64,000 nucleotides of DNA from the NCBI RefSeq assembly GCF_032852305.1, contig NZ_CP136594.1, positions 1,959,501 to 2,023,500 of the forward strand. The letters are read 5' to 3'. Below, in pieces: positions 26,524-36,742 of the stretch. Below the pieces are notes generated by a model, which was given only the letters and a program-made list of their open reading frames with translations, was not told where the DNA came from and made no database searches. This DNA is from Parasphingorhabdus sp. SCSIO 66989. Its GTDB lineage: Bacteria; Pseudomonadota; Alphaproteobacteria; Sphingomonadales; Sphingomonadaceae. Positions within the stretch are counted from its first letter, which is position 1, and every line of letters begins with the position of its first letter. The position numbers and the translations under genes are program-made.

Positions 26524-27375
26524 TCAGTCGCAATAACGCTCGATCTCAAAGGCATCAGCAGGTTGTCCCGAAAGCAAATATGCGCACCATTCATCAATGC
26601 TTTCGATCGGATCTTTCAGTACTTGCATATTGTCAACATCGTCAGCCTTCAAAACATAAAATTCTTTAAATTTCTGCTTCGTTTTGAACATAATCGAAAA
26701 GCTATTCCTAGGATCTTCACAAAGATAATGCGTTTCAATTAGGGCGCCAAGCTTCCAAAAATCGTCTTTATCTTTTGGCGCAATATCAGGAATCAGGTCA
26801 GCCAATTTTTCGAGATTCTTCTTTGAATTCTTCCAACGCTTCAAAATAGTATCAACTCTTTGCCAAACAAATGAACCACCATAGGGAAGGCCTGAGTGTG
26901 ACGTTTCAGCAAAAGTGGCAAAAGGGTTCTCAAATCCATTGAACTTTGTGTAATAAGCGTGGACCAAAGGCTCAGGTAGCGCCTGGAACTTTTCTTTGCG
27001 TCCTTGCACCCAATCCGGCCTATCTTCGTTTAAGTAGGGATCGTCCCAAATTTTTAATGGCTTAACGCAAATCGCTCGTTCATGAGCTTCAAATACTGTC
27101 TTAAAGCTTTGAACCCTGCCTTTGGGCCGGTCACTTCGTAAACCAACAAACGTTGGTAGACACTCCTTAAGCAAAGTACCTGTCCGAGGTGTAACTTCAC
27201 ATATTTCCGAAAAAAGTTCATCTTTGGGTGTTTCAAAAATGTGCCTAATGCGCGAAGAGATGCCTTCAACTTCTGACATTACATATTCGGGCATATCTTG
27301 CCAATCTTCCACCTCAACAAGATTATAGCGACGCACTAGATCTCGAATACTACCATGCTTACTAAGTGTTGCCAT
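26524..27375 (-). CDS. Candidate CDI immunity protein (large) of the original cdiA
   Basis: A 283-residue soluble protein, rich in charged and aromatic residues, of no family I recognise. Its ATG overlaps the end of the displaced toxin tail by 14 bases (the stop TAG at 27362 lies inside it), so it is in the cdiI position for the main cdiA. It is larger than most CDI immunity proteins, which are often 90-180 residues, so an accessory role is possible. Low G+C compared with core genes. Confidence 0.55.
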   Translation of the reverse strand: MATLSKHGSIRDLVRRYNLVEVEDWQDMPEYVMSEVEGISSRIRHIFETPKDELFSEICEVTPRTGTLLKECLPTFVGLRSDRPKGRVQSFKTVFEAHERAICVKPLKIWDDPYLNEDRPDWVQGRKEKFQALPEPLVHAYYTKFNGFENPFATFAETSHSGLPYGGSFVWQRVDTILKRWKNSKKNLEKLADLIPDIAPKDKDDFWKLGALIETHYLCEDPRNSFSIMFKTKQKFKEFYVLKADDVDNMQVLKDPIESIDEWCAYLLSGQPADAFEIERYCD

Positions 27376-27600
27376 CTCTCTCTTTCATTTGTTGAATTTT
27401 CCTTTCAAGCTCTTCTGCTTTCTCTAGCTGTTTATTGGCCAGCCAATCAGCATAATCTCCATCTATCGCCTCGCCTTTATAAGTTGTCCAATTTGTGCCA
27501 TCTGTTGAACATTTATTACCTTTAGAGCAGTTGAGAGGGCCCTCTAGAGGCTGCCTATTGCTTTCATAAAGATCCAACTCTCGCTTCTGGGCATCTGTTA
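27362..27600 (-). pseudogene. Detached C-terminal tail of the original CdiA toxin
   Basis: Reading inward from IS copy 2, TDAQKRELDLYESN and CSKGNKCSTDGTNW lead to a Lys/Glu-rich helical end (LEKAEELERKIQQMKERDGNT). The first nine codons of the 88-codon frame come from the IS end. A cysteine pair and the helical end resemble a toxin tail, but the fold is unknown. It follows cdiA on the same strand and overlaps the candidate immunity gene. Confidence 0.6.
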
Positions 27601-28531
27601 GAGCCTGATTCGAAAGTATCTCAAGCATAACAGTATTTTGCGGTTCTTCGTATAATCATACGGATGGAAGCGATGAGCGCCCATGCGGTTGAGCTTTCGA
27701 TGGATGTTTCCCAGTCTTTGGCGAGGCGTCGGCATCGCCCTAGCCATGCGAAGGTGCGTTCGACGACCCATCGGCGTGGCAGGGCTTGAAAGCCCTTGGT
27801 GTGATCGGAGCGCTTGATGATTTCCATGGTCCACGCCCCCATGCCAGCCAACGTAACCCCCAGTTTTTGCCCTGCATATCCTCCGTCAGCAAAGACGTGT
27901 CGCAACCAGGGGAAGCGGTGGCGAGTTGCCGCCAGCACATCGACAGCCCCGTCACGGTCTTGAATATCGGCACTGTGGACGAGGACGAAGATCAGGAACC
28001 CGCATGTGTCGGTTATGATGTGCCGCTTCCTGCCTTTCACCTTCTTGCCCGCGTCATAACCCGATATTCCACCGCTCTCGGTGGTTTTCACGCTCTGGCT
28101 GTCGATCACGCCAGCACTGGGCGAGGCTTCGCGCCCCTCGATCTCGCGCAGGTTCATCACCAGCACCATGTTGAGCGTATCGAACAGGCCAGTGTCCCGC
28201 CATGCGTAGAAATAGCGCCGTACCGTCGACACTGGCGGAAAACACTTGGGCAGCAACCTCCATGCACATCCGGCAGAGGCAATATAGAGCAGCGCATTGA
28301 CCACCTCGCGCATATCCGCCGTCCGCGGCCGACCACCACGCCTCGCCGGGGGAATGAACGGCTCCAGCAACATCCACTCCCTATCCGTCATATCCGATGG
28401 ATATCGCAAACCTTCCCGGCTATGCTCAGCCCGGGCAATACCAGTCCATGCCATGCTTCACTCCTACTCTTCGCAAAGCAGGTGTGAATCACAAATGGCT
28501 GGTATTGTTCAATAACTTTCGGATCAGGCTC
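27601..28531 (-). mobile_element. IS5 family (IS1031-type) insertion sequence, copy 2, with unmatched flanks
   Basis: The same 931 bp and terminal repeats as copy 1, but the flanking triplets differ: TTA at 27598-27600 and TGA at 28532-28534. A simple insertion would leave identical triplets. The mismatch is the mark of recombination between two earlier copies that removed what lay between them, here the middle and pretoxin region of cdiA. Confidence 0.9.
27621..28454 (-). CDS. IS5-family transposase (copy 2)
   Basis: Residue-for-residue the same 277-residue DDE transposase as in copy 1 (Asp118, Asp190, Glu232). Identity between copies indicates recent transposition or recombination. Confidence 0.93.
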   Translation of the reverse strand: MAWTGIARAEHSREGLRYPSDMTDREWMLLEPFIPPARRGGRPRTADMREVVNALLYIASAGCAWRLLPKCFPPVSTVRRYFYAWRDTGLFDTLNMVLVMNLREIEGREASPSAGVIDSQSVKTTESGGISGYDAGKKVKGRKRHIITDTCGFLIFVLVHSADIQDRDGAVDVLAATRHRFPWLRHVFADGGYAGQKLGVTLAGMGAWTMEIIKRSDHTKGFQALPRRWVVERTFAWLGRCRRLAKDWETSIESSTAWALIASIRMIIRRTAKYCYA

Positions 28532-31500
28532 TGAGATATCGAGCGCGCCGCCACTGGCAATCAGACCAAATGTCTCAACGCTTGTGACGGTGTCGGTTTC
28601 GGGATCGATAACGCCATCTGCGCCTGGATCATAGCTGATCACCGGCTCGCGCGTGGCAACATTGGTAAGCGTCCCGGCAATGCTGATGATGGCGCTCTGC
28701 CCAGCGGTAATCTGGCCATCGCTGTTATCCAGCGCCAGCGCGTTCAAGGCCAGATTGGCATTGGTGGCAATCCGGCCATCGCGATTATTGATGCTGTCAG
28801 CGCTGATGCTGAGCGTGCCGCTGCCGCCATGCAGCAGAGCGCCGCCCTGGTTGATCAGCTCGGCCGCCTCGACAGTAAAGTTGGTGCCGGCAGAAAATAC
28901 CTTAGCGCCGGAATAGTTGAGCGTGCCCTCACTGATCAGCGCAAAGTCACCACTGCCTGTATGATTAAGACTGGTGCCCTGCAACGAGATGCTGGCAGCA
29001 GCAAAGTCAAATTCTTCCGCCTGGATAATCGCATCATCGAGAATAAGCGTCTCAGCGGCAAAGTTCGCGGCGCCTTCTTCGCTCAAAATCTGCGCGCCGC
29101 TGCCGTTCAGCGTGGCCGCAGCGCTGATCGTCACATCGCCTGTAGAGCCGACAAAGGCGTCGACGCCAAGCACCAGATCACCGGCAAGCGCGCGCACTAT
29201 GAGCGCCTCACTGCCCGAGACCGTGCTGCCGCCCAAATCCATATTGGCTGCGATCAATGTGGTGCGAGCGGTGCTGCGTATCTCCGCGCCGTCAGCGCTG
29301 ATCGTGCCGCTGCTCTCCAGCTCCAGCCCGCCTGCCCCCAATGCAATCATCCGGCTATTGCCAAGCGCCATGCTGTCAGCACTGATCGCCATGGCTGTGC
29401 CTGCCTCAAACTGGCTGGTGATGGCATCACCCGCGCTACCGGCAACAATATCCGCAGCGGCGATGGTGAGTGCATCTGCGGTCAATATCTGGCCGCTATT
29501 GGCAAGATCACCCTCAAGCGTGATATCGAGCGCGCCCAATGCGGTGATCGCGCCTGCATTATCAAGCGATGCGGCGGTGACACCAAGCGCGCCATTGGAA
29601 CCGATGCTGCCACTATTGGTGATGGCATCAGCAATAGCCAGCGTAAACGCTCCATCGCCGGAATGGCCGATCTCGCCGCTATTATTAAGGCTGCCCGCCT
29701 CCAGCGTGATATCGGCGCTGTTGAGCGAGATGCGTCCGGCATTGTCCAGCAGCTGGGTGGTAATGGACGAGCCTGCCGCCCCTACAGCGGCAAATTGTGG
29801 GTCCGCATCGGGATCATCGCTGGGCAGCTGCACCAGGCGGCCACTGGTGATCACGCCTTGTGTACCCAATTCAATCGCAGCGGCATGCAAAGTAAGCAGA
29901 TCAGCCTGCAGCGCGCCATCAGCAATGCTAAGCGCGCCGCCAATGGCGATATCCGCGCTATTGGCCCCGGCGACAACAGCGCCACTGTCAATGCTGACAC
30001 TGTCCGCCACAGTAAGCGATAAATCGCTGCCCGCCACCAGCTGACTGCCCAGCCCTGCCACAGTAAGCGTCCCGACAGTGCCGCTTACCGCGCCATTGCC
30101 GCCAAGCACAGCATTGCTGTTGCTCAGCCTGTCCGCGACATCAAGGCTAAGGGCTGCATCACCGGCTGCAATGATCCGCGCTGCTAGAACCTCACCTTCC
30201 GCCAGCTGCTCAGCTGTCAATGTCTGGCTGCTGCTATTTTCCAGCGTGTCTGCTGCAATTGAAAGACTTGCCGTGGCCTGGACCAGCCCGTCCACATTGC
30301 TGATAGTATCTGCGCGGAGCGCCAGCTTATCACCAAGGATCGTGCCGCTATTGCTGAGGCTATTACTCGCTATATCAAGCGCGCCGGTGGCAACAATCAC
30401 ACCGCTGCTCTCTGCTGTCGCTAGATTATTAATTGCACCGCTAATGCTGATTGTAAGGTCTGCTGGTGCCCCACCGCTTTCACCGGCGGCCAGCACGCCG
30501 CTATTTTCAAGCGCAGCAGCGTTTATCGTCGCATTGCCAAGGCTGAAGATGGTGCCACCTGCATTGTCGAGGCGACCGCCAAGCGCAATATCCATGCTGC
30601 CGAGCGACTGCACCAGCCCGGCCTGATTGCTCAGCTGATCGGCAGTGAGCGCAAGCGAAGAACCAGCCTGAACCGTACCGCCTGCAAGCGAAACGGTCTG
30701 AGCATCCAGGCTAAGCGCCTCGCTTGCGAGCAGCACGCCGTCAGCGCCCAAAGACACCATGCCATTGGCAGCAGTTAGAGCCGCATTGCCGCCATCAATC
30801 TGCCCATTGCCAATGGCAATATCGCCAGCAAACGCGGTGATGCGCGCATCGCCCAGCGCGCCGATGCGCATATCATCACCAAGCGCAAAATCTGCGGCAA
30901 TGATGTCAGCATCACCTGCAGAAAAAAGTGTGCCCACAGCATCCGCACTGCCGCTCATGGTGACATTGAGGCTGGCACCATCACCCTGGGCGATAATCCG
31001 CCCCTCTGTGCCCTCCAGGCTGTCGACATCGAGGCTAAGCGCGCCCAGCGCTTCAATACTGCCTGCAGCATTGCTAAGGGCTCCGGCATGCACATCAAGC
31101 GCACCAGAGCTCGCAATCAGGCCAAAGGTCTCGATAGTGGCAATGGCATCAGTTTCAGGATCAACGATACCATCTTCGCCCGGATCATAGCTGATCACCG
31201 GCGCGCGGGTTGCATCATTGATAAGGCTGTCGGCAACCGTAATCGCACCACTCAGCGCCGCGGTAATCTGCCCATCGGTGTTATCCAGCCTTATGGCATT
31301 AAGCGTTAAAGCGCCATTGGTCGCAATCCGGCCATCGCGGTTGTTGATGCTGGCCGCATCAATGCTGAGCGCGCCTGAGCCTGCATGCAGCAGCGAACCG
31401 CCCGCATTGATCAGTTCGCTCGCACCAATGGTAAAATTGGTGCCGGCAGAATAAATCTCTGCGCCCGAATAATCGAGCGTGCCAGCACTTTGCAGCACAA

Positions 31501-34243
31501 AATCATCGCTGCCATTATGGCGCAGGCTGGTGCGCTGCAAAGAAAGGCTGTCAGCATCAAGCGCAAAACGCTCCATCTGGACAATCGCATCATCGAGCAC
31601 CAGATCGCCCGCGCTAAAGCTGGCAAGCGCGCCACTGATAATCTCGGTGCCGCTCGCCTCTATCCGGTTGGCCGCGCCGAGCACGATATCGCCATCAGAA
31701 CGTAAAGACGCACCCGGTGCCAGCACCAGATCGCCCGTGGCCGCATCCAGCGATATGCCGGTGACGCCGGTTAGCTGACTGTTGCCAAGATCGATGCTGT
31801 TGGCCGCCATGGCCATGGCCGCACCTGCCTCAAACTGGCTGGTCGCCGCATCGGAGCTGCTGCCTGCAACAATCGTGGTTGCTGTGATGTCGAGCGCGCC
31901 GCCCGACAATATCTGGCCGCTATTTACAAGATCAGCCGCAAGCGCGATATCGAGCGCGCCCAAGGCCGTGATTGCGCCGCTATTATCGAGCGATGCTGCG
32001 GTCAAACCCAGCGCGCCATTAGAGCCGATACTGCCGCTATTGGTGATGCTATCGGTAACCGAGAGAGCAAACGCACCATCACCCGAATGCACAATCTGGC
32101 CACTATTCTTGAGGCTTCCAGCCTCCAGCGCGATATCTGCGCTGTTAAGCGAGATACGTCCGGCATTCTCAAGGGCCTGGGTGGTAATGGACGAGCCTGG
32201 AGCGCCCATAGCAACCAATTGCAGCGGCGCATCGGGATCATCATTGGGCACAGCCACCAGGCGGCCAGCGGCAATCGCACCCTCTGCGCCAAGGCTAATC
32301 GAAGCTGCATTGAGCGTCAGCAGATCGCCCTGCAGCGCGCCATCAGTGATAGTCAGCGCGCCGCCAATGGCGATATTGGCACTATTGCCACCGGCAATAA
32401 CCGCCCCTGTATCGATGCTAACATCTTGCGCCACATCCAGCGTCAGATCGCTACCAGCGACCAGCTGAGCCCCCAGCCCCGCCATATCGAGCGCGCCGAC
32501 ACTCGCGCTCACCGCGCCATTGCCGCCGAGTATCGCGTTGCTGTTGCTAAGCGCGTCTGCCACATCAAGATTGAGCGCGCCGTCATTGAGCGCAACAATT
32601 CTCGCTGTAACACTTTCACCATCGGCAATCTGCTCAGCCGTCAGCGCCTCACTGCCGCGATTATCGATGCTCGCAGCAACAATATCCAATGTGCCGGTCG
32701 ACTGGATCAGGCCATCCACATTGGAAAGCGCATCAGCAGTAATCGCCAGACTGGCCCCTTCCAGCCTGCCTGCAAGATTTTGCAATTCGCCCGTGTCAAC
32801 GACCACCGCATTGCCGCTAATCAGCCCGGCATTGCCAAGGCTTGCCGTCTCGATATCCAGCGTGGTCGCGGATCTCAGACCGCCATTGGCATCCAGCACA
32901 ATATCGCCGCCTGTCACCACAAGGCTGCCTGCTTCGACACTGGCATTGATCGCCATGCTCTCGCCTGCAAGACTCACCGCCTCGCTTGCAACAGCACGGG
33001 CATTGATGCTGAGCGTATCTTGCGCATTGAGCGTCAGATTGCCTGCTTGCGTTAACCGGCCATCACGCGCCAGCCCGGCAGCCCAGGTGGCAGATGAACT
33101 GATATTCTCAGCATTGACCGCAATATCGCTGCCACTCGCCACCAGCCCGCTGGTGCTGACCTCGGCCGCATCAATCCCGACCGCGCCATCGGCATAGACA
33201 AGCCCTGTATTGTCAAAACCGCTCGCACTGGTGAACTCGGCTTGCGCTTCGCTGGTCACAAGACCGTTTATGCTGATCGTGCCGTCTGCGCTTAAAGAAA
33301 GTCCGGAATCAAAAGCCGCCAAACGGCCATCGACATTGACGCCCAGCCCGGCTTCGGTGCCGATCATCCGGATCGCGCGCGCATACATGCCGCCTAATGC
33401 TGCCACATCCAAGGCAAATTGCGGCGCATCGGCAAGCGCGGTTTGCGGCGCGGTGACGGTAATCGTATCGCCATCAACCCGGGCTTCGCCGGTGCCGGTG
33501 ACCATAGTGATCTCATCTGCCCAGACTTCGGCATTGAGCGTCACTGCCCGGGCGAAAAGGTTAAGCCGTGCACCGCTGGCGTTCAGACCCGTGCCACCGA
33601 CCGCAATCGTGCCCTGGCCTATATCATAGCCGGTGAGATTACCCGCCGCATCGCGCAGCGTGCCTGCTGCAGCGAGACTAACGGTCGGGCTATTGATAAA
33701 GCCGCAGCCATTACATTCCAGACCATTAGGGTTAGCGATCACCAATTCAGCAGGCGCACCGGCAATTTCGATAAAGCCGTTGAGGTAGGACCGCTCGGTG
33801 CCGACAACCTCATTGATAATCAGCGAGGCCGTGCCGCCACGCAGATTGCGGTTGCCATCAATATAACCGGCTAAATTGGTAAGAACGATATCATCGCTGT
33901 TGTTGAGGATAAGACCCCTGTCATCGACATTAAACCGCTCATAGCTGTTATAGCTGGTGCCATTGCTATTGGGCGTCGCAATATTGACAATCGGCGTGCC
34001 ATTAGCCCCGGCTTCCAAATTGGTGCGACCCGAAGAGGAACCTGGTGTTGGTGTAATGATGACAGGGGTATCGCGCACCATGCCGGTGCGTGATTGAGCA
34101 AGCGCAGGCGTGGCAAGCGGCGAACTGACTACCGAAGCCATCAGCACCGAAGCAATAAATTTGCGTAAGTGCGAGTGCGAGCGCGCAGGCTTTGCAGCGG
34201 CGTGCGAAGCGCCCCGATGTGAGGAGGTTCTGGTCATTTTCAT
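28532..34243 (-). pseudogene. cdiA-type exoprotein (TpsA), N-terminal 1,904 codons, truncated by IS copy 2
   Basis: The start ATG overlaps the cdiB stop (ATGA; GGAG just upstream); a TTG nine bases earlier is weaker. A long signal peptide ends near PALAQ. The TPS domain follows (about 55-260; SYERFNVDDRGLILNN, VIANPNGLECNGCGFIN), needed for recognition by CdiB. Then come many short beta-helix repeats of the N-x-G-x-I/L type. An internal duplication of about 2.5 kb is obvious (RLVxxPxDDPDA..., SITTQxLxNAGRISLNSAD..., TSQFEAG). The frame ends at GGALDIS and continues 47 codons into the IS (to 28388), so any product lacks the pretoxin and toxin. In intact systems this protein forms the surface filament that delivers the toxin. 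Confidence 0.88.
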
Positions 34244-35934
34244 ATACTCCAACCCAGGGCTACGCCAAAGCGCAGATCATTTTGCTGGAACGCTGCCCGT
34301 TTAATCGGCAATGCCGCAAAGCCATCCAGCGTCAGCCCCTTCCATGCGGCGCGCAGGCCTAACCCGGCCCCGGCAATGCCGTCATTGCCATTCACTTTGC
34401 CCATATCGAGAAAGGCGAAAGGGCTAAAAATATCGCCCAAAGGCCCAGGCAACCGTCCGCGCAGTTCCTGGCGCATAAAAAAACCGCTGCGCCCGATCAG
34501 CGCCCGATCAACATCAAAACCCCGCACGGTAAACGGCCCGCCAATCGCAATCGCATCGGCGCCATAAAGATTTTGATCGCTATATTGCGCCCGGATCGTG
34601 GTGTTCCAGCTGTCAAAGAACCCTTCATTCGCGCCGGTGTTAAACGGAATGGTGACGCTAATATCGGCGCTGGCAATTCTGTAGCGCGCTGTGGGCAATT
34701 CTTCAGGACGGCTATCATTTTCATCCTGCGCGCCGAATATGTCGAGGCCAAAGCGCATCGCAAATTGGCTATCCACACGGATATCGCCAAAATAGCGTCG
34801 ATCGAGCAGTGCTGCGGTCAGATCCGTCACATCCTGACGCTGAATGCCAATCTCGACATCATCGATAAAGTTGCGCGCCCAGCGGCGCGACAATGATCCG
34901 CGTACCGCCGTGCGCGAGGTCTGAGTGCGGCCAATCACCCGCTCGGCAAATCCCGACACGGTGCGCAAGCGACCACTGGTCTCAAAGTCACGCACCTCAC
35001 CCAGCACCTGTTGGCTATAGTCATTGGCCGAACCCGACACCCCAAAGGTCCACCAGCCTAAAGGAAAAGTAAGACTACCAAAAAAGCCCGAACTATCACC
35101 CGGCACATCCGGTTCAGCTATGCGTGTATTATAGGACAAGCTTAAAATTTCTGATGCGCCGAGCAGGCCCAAGGTCGCAATCTGTGCATTGCCCTGCCAA
35201 TTGCCAACCGTATCGCCCGCATAATTATTAACGCCCAGCGAAGCAGACAAATAGCGCGGCTGCTCAGATGTGACCGCCAGCACCGTCTCGCCCGGCGCTT
35301 CGCCGGGCTCTAAATCGACATTAACCTCGCGCCCCTGGATGCGGCGCATCTGTTCCAAGCCCTGCTCCAACGCCCGTAAATCAACAATATCGCCACCATC
35401 CACAGGCGAGGCGACATCCCAGGTAAAGGCTTTTGCCTCCCCATTGGTGGTAACGCCGCTGGCAACGCCCGGCACCACCTGAACAATCAGAGTTCCACTG
35501 GCGAGATTTTGTTCGGGCAGGCCCGCACGGGTTGTTATCAACCCGCGATCCAGAAAGGCAGCTTGTAAAGAGCGCAGGATATAATCGAGACCCTGAGAAC
35601 CGGCACAGCGGCCGCGATATTGCTCCAGAAAGCCCGGCACCCATTGCAAGCGGCTATGCTGCGCGCCGGCAACTGCGATCTCTTTAATCGCAAAACAGGC
35701 CTCTTCTTCAGGGAACTCACCCAGCACCGGTGCTTTTGCATCATCAAGCCGCGCCACCGGGGCCCGCTCACGCGCCGCCCGCTCCGCCGCCTCACGCTGT
35801 GCCTTGATCCGCGCCTGCTCTGCCTGTGCCTGAGAGTTCTGAGACAATCCCGTCTGCCCTGTCTGCGCCATGGCCAAAGACCCCGACAACAAAAACCCAG
35901 CCATGCCCATTAATAGAGCAGCACGTGTAATCAT
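34240..35934 (-). CDS. CdiB/FhaC-type two-partner secretion transporter (TpsB)
   Basis: A 564-residue Omp85-superfamily barrel. A signal peptide ends at AMAQ; an alpha-helical plug segment with a Gln/Ala/Arg-rich run (about 30-60) is followed by a POTRA domain (about 78-155; CFAIKEIAVAGA, LDYILRSLQAAFLDRGLITTRAGLP) and a 16-strand-type barrel. The conserved VRGF motif (GGPFTVRGFDVDRALIGRSG) is present. It exports the cdiA product across the outer membrane. The gene is intact and translationally coupled to cdiA. Confidence 0.92.
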   Translation of the reverse strand: MITRAALLMGMAGFLLSGSLAMAQTGQTGLSQNSQAQAEQARIKAQREAAERAARERAPVARLDDAKAPVLGEFPEEEACFAIKEIAVAGAQHSRLQWVPGFLEQYRGRCAGSQGLDYILRSLQAAFLDRGLITTRAGLPEQNLASGTLIVQVVPGVASGVTTNGEAKAFTWDVASPVDGGDIVDLRALEQGLEQMRRIQGREVNVDLEPGEAPGETVLAVTSEQPRYLSASLGVNNYAGDTVGNWQGNAQIATLGLLGASEILSLSYNTRIAEPDVPGDSSGFFGSLTFPLGWWTFGVSGSANDYSQQVLGEVRDFETSGRLRTVSGFAERVIGRTQTSRTAVRGSLSRRWARNFIDDVEIGIQRQDVTDLTAALLDRRYFGDIRVDSQFAMRFGLDIFGAQDENDSRPEELPTARYRIASADISVTIPFNTGANEGFFDSWNTTIRAQYSDQNLYGADAIAIGGPFTVRGFDVDRALIGRSGFFMRQELRGRLPGPLGDIFSPFAFLDMGKVNGNDGIAGAGLGLRAAWKGLTLDGFAALPIKRAAFQQNDLRFGVALGWSI

Positions 35935-36242
35935 AAATCGCCCAGTTTATAGTAAAAGATGTGCGCCCGATTTTATTATCTGCGCAGCAAATTTCTAAAA
36001 ATTGGCGTTTCTTACAATTAAAGAGTCGTAACTGGCAATGTAGCATTGGCCCGTTATCTACATATATAGCGTATTATTCTGGCGCAATAGGGTGGTTTGC
36101 AAGCCAAAATGGATGTTGTTGGATGCGTGGCCAGCAGCGGTCGGGGGCACTTAACCATTAGCCGAGTTCTGACGGCCATTGGACTAATGAAGTCCCGCTC
36201 GCCCTTGCATACAACACTTCTAGCCGGGAGCTGGCGAAATTC
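35935..36242 (-). promoter_or_regulatory. AT-rich leader upstream of cdiB with a possible promoter
   Basis: No gene is seen in these 308 bases. On the minus strand TTGCAA (36102-36097) and AATAAT (36078-36073) are 18 bases apart and could be a sigma-70 promoter for cdiB. The match is only moderate. The leader is strongly AT-rich relative to the neighbouring genes. Confidence 0.3.
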
Positions 36243-36452
36243 CTATTTCTTCTGAATGCAGGACTTGCTGCAAGGCCAGATACCATGCCCACCGGCGATG
36301 AAGTCCGCCTCCTCATCGGTGATCTGGTATTTGCGTCCGATCCTGAAAAGGATGGAACCCATATCCATGTTCCTTTCATCAAGGAAGTATTCTACGCTCC
36401 AGCGCCAATTTGGGTTTGTTCGCGCAGAGTCTTCCGTTTTCTTCTTGGTCAT
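36243..36452 (-). CDS. Small unknown protein (69 aa), third gene of a small operon
   Basis: Starts at the ATG preceded by AAAGGA eight bases upstream and lies 4 bases beyond the stop of the 87-residue gene, so the two are probably co-translated. The product has a Lys-rich start, a WRWSVEYFLDER helix-like segment, and ends in WPCSKSC. No family recognised. Longer frames over the same bases use other frames and lack support. Confidence 0.5.
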   Translation of the reverse strand: MTKKKTEDSARTNPNWRWSVEYFLDERNMDMGSILFRIGRKYQITDEEADFIAGGHGIWPCSKSCIQKK

Positions 36453-36456
36453 CGCA

Positions 36457-36720
36457 TCATTCCTTTTCAAAAACAGGCTGGACCCTGGGCGACATCCTGA
36501 CAAACTCACGCTTGCGTCTTCCCTGATAGTCCAGCAGCTGGAATTCCTTCCCCATATCCTGATCATGAAACGCCAAAAGCTCACAGTGGCGATATGGATT
36601 GATATAGATATTTGCGCTGCGGATCTCATCCATCCCATTGGCCACCAGTGTCTGTACGATACAGTCCACGGCGTCCAGAAACTCATGCGCGCTATAAGCG
36701 CCGCTCATCCGAATTCGCAT
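36457..36720 (-). CDS. Small unknown protein (87 aa), second gene of a small operon
   Basis: The start has a nearly perfect Shine-Dalgarno (TTAGGAGGT, spacing 5), stronger than that of any nearby core gene. The product is mixed alpha/beta by appearance, with a central INPYRHCELLAFHD segment. No family recognised. It is followed directly by the 69-residue gene. A large inverted repeat lies 34-167 bases upstream. Confidence 0.6.
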   Translation of the reverse strand: MRIRMSGAYSAHEFLDAVDCIVQTLVANGMDEIRSANIYINPYRHCELLAFHDQDMGKEFQLLDYQGRRKREFVRMSPRVQPVFEKE

Positions 36721-36742
36721 TGATTACCTCCTAAGCCGACCT

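Noticed and set aside
28653-33874. Many long plus-strand ORFs opposite cdiA (up to 397 codons)
   Set aside because: They are antisense shadows of the repetitive GC-rich cdiA sequence, with low-complexity Ser/Ala/Pro composition or no ribosome sites.
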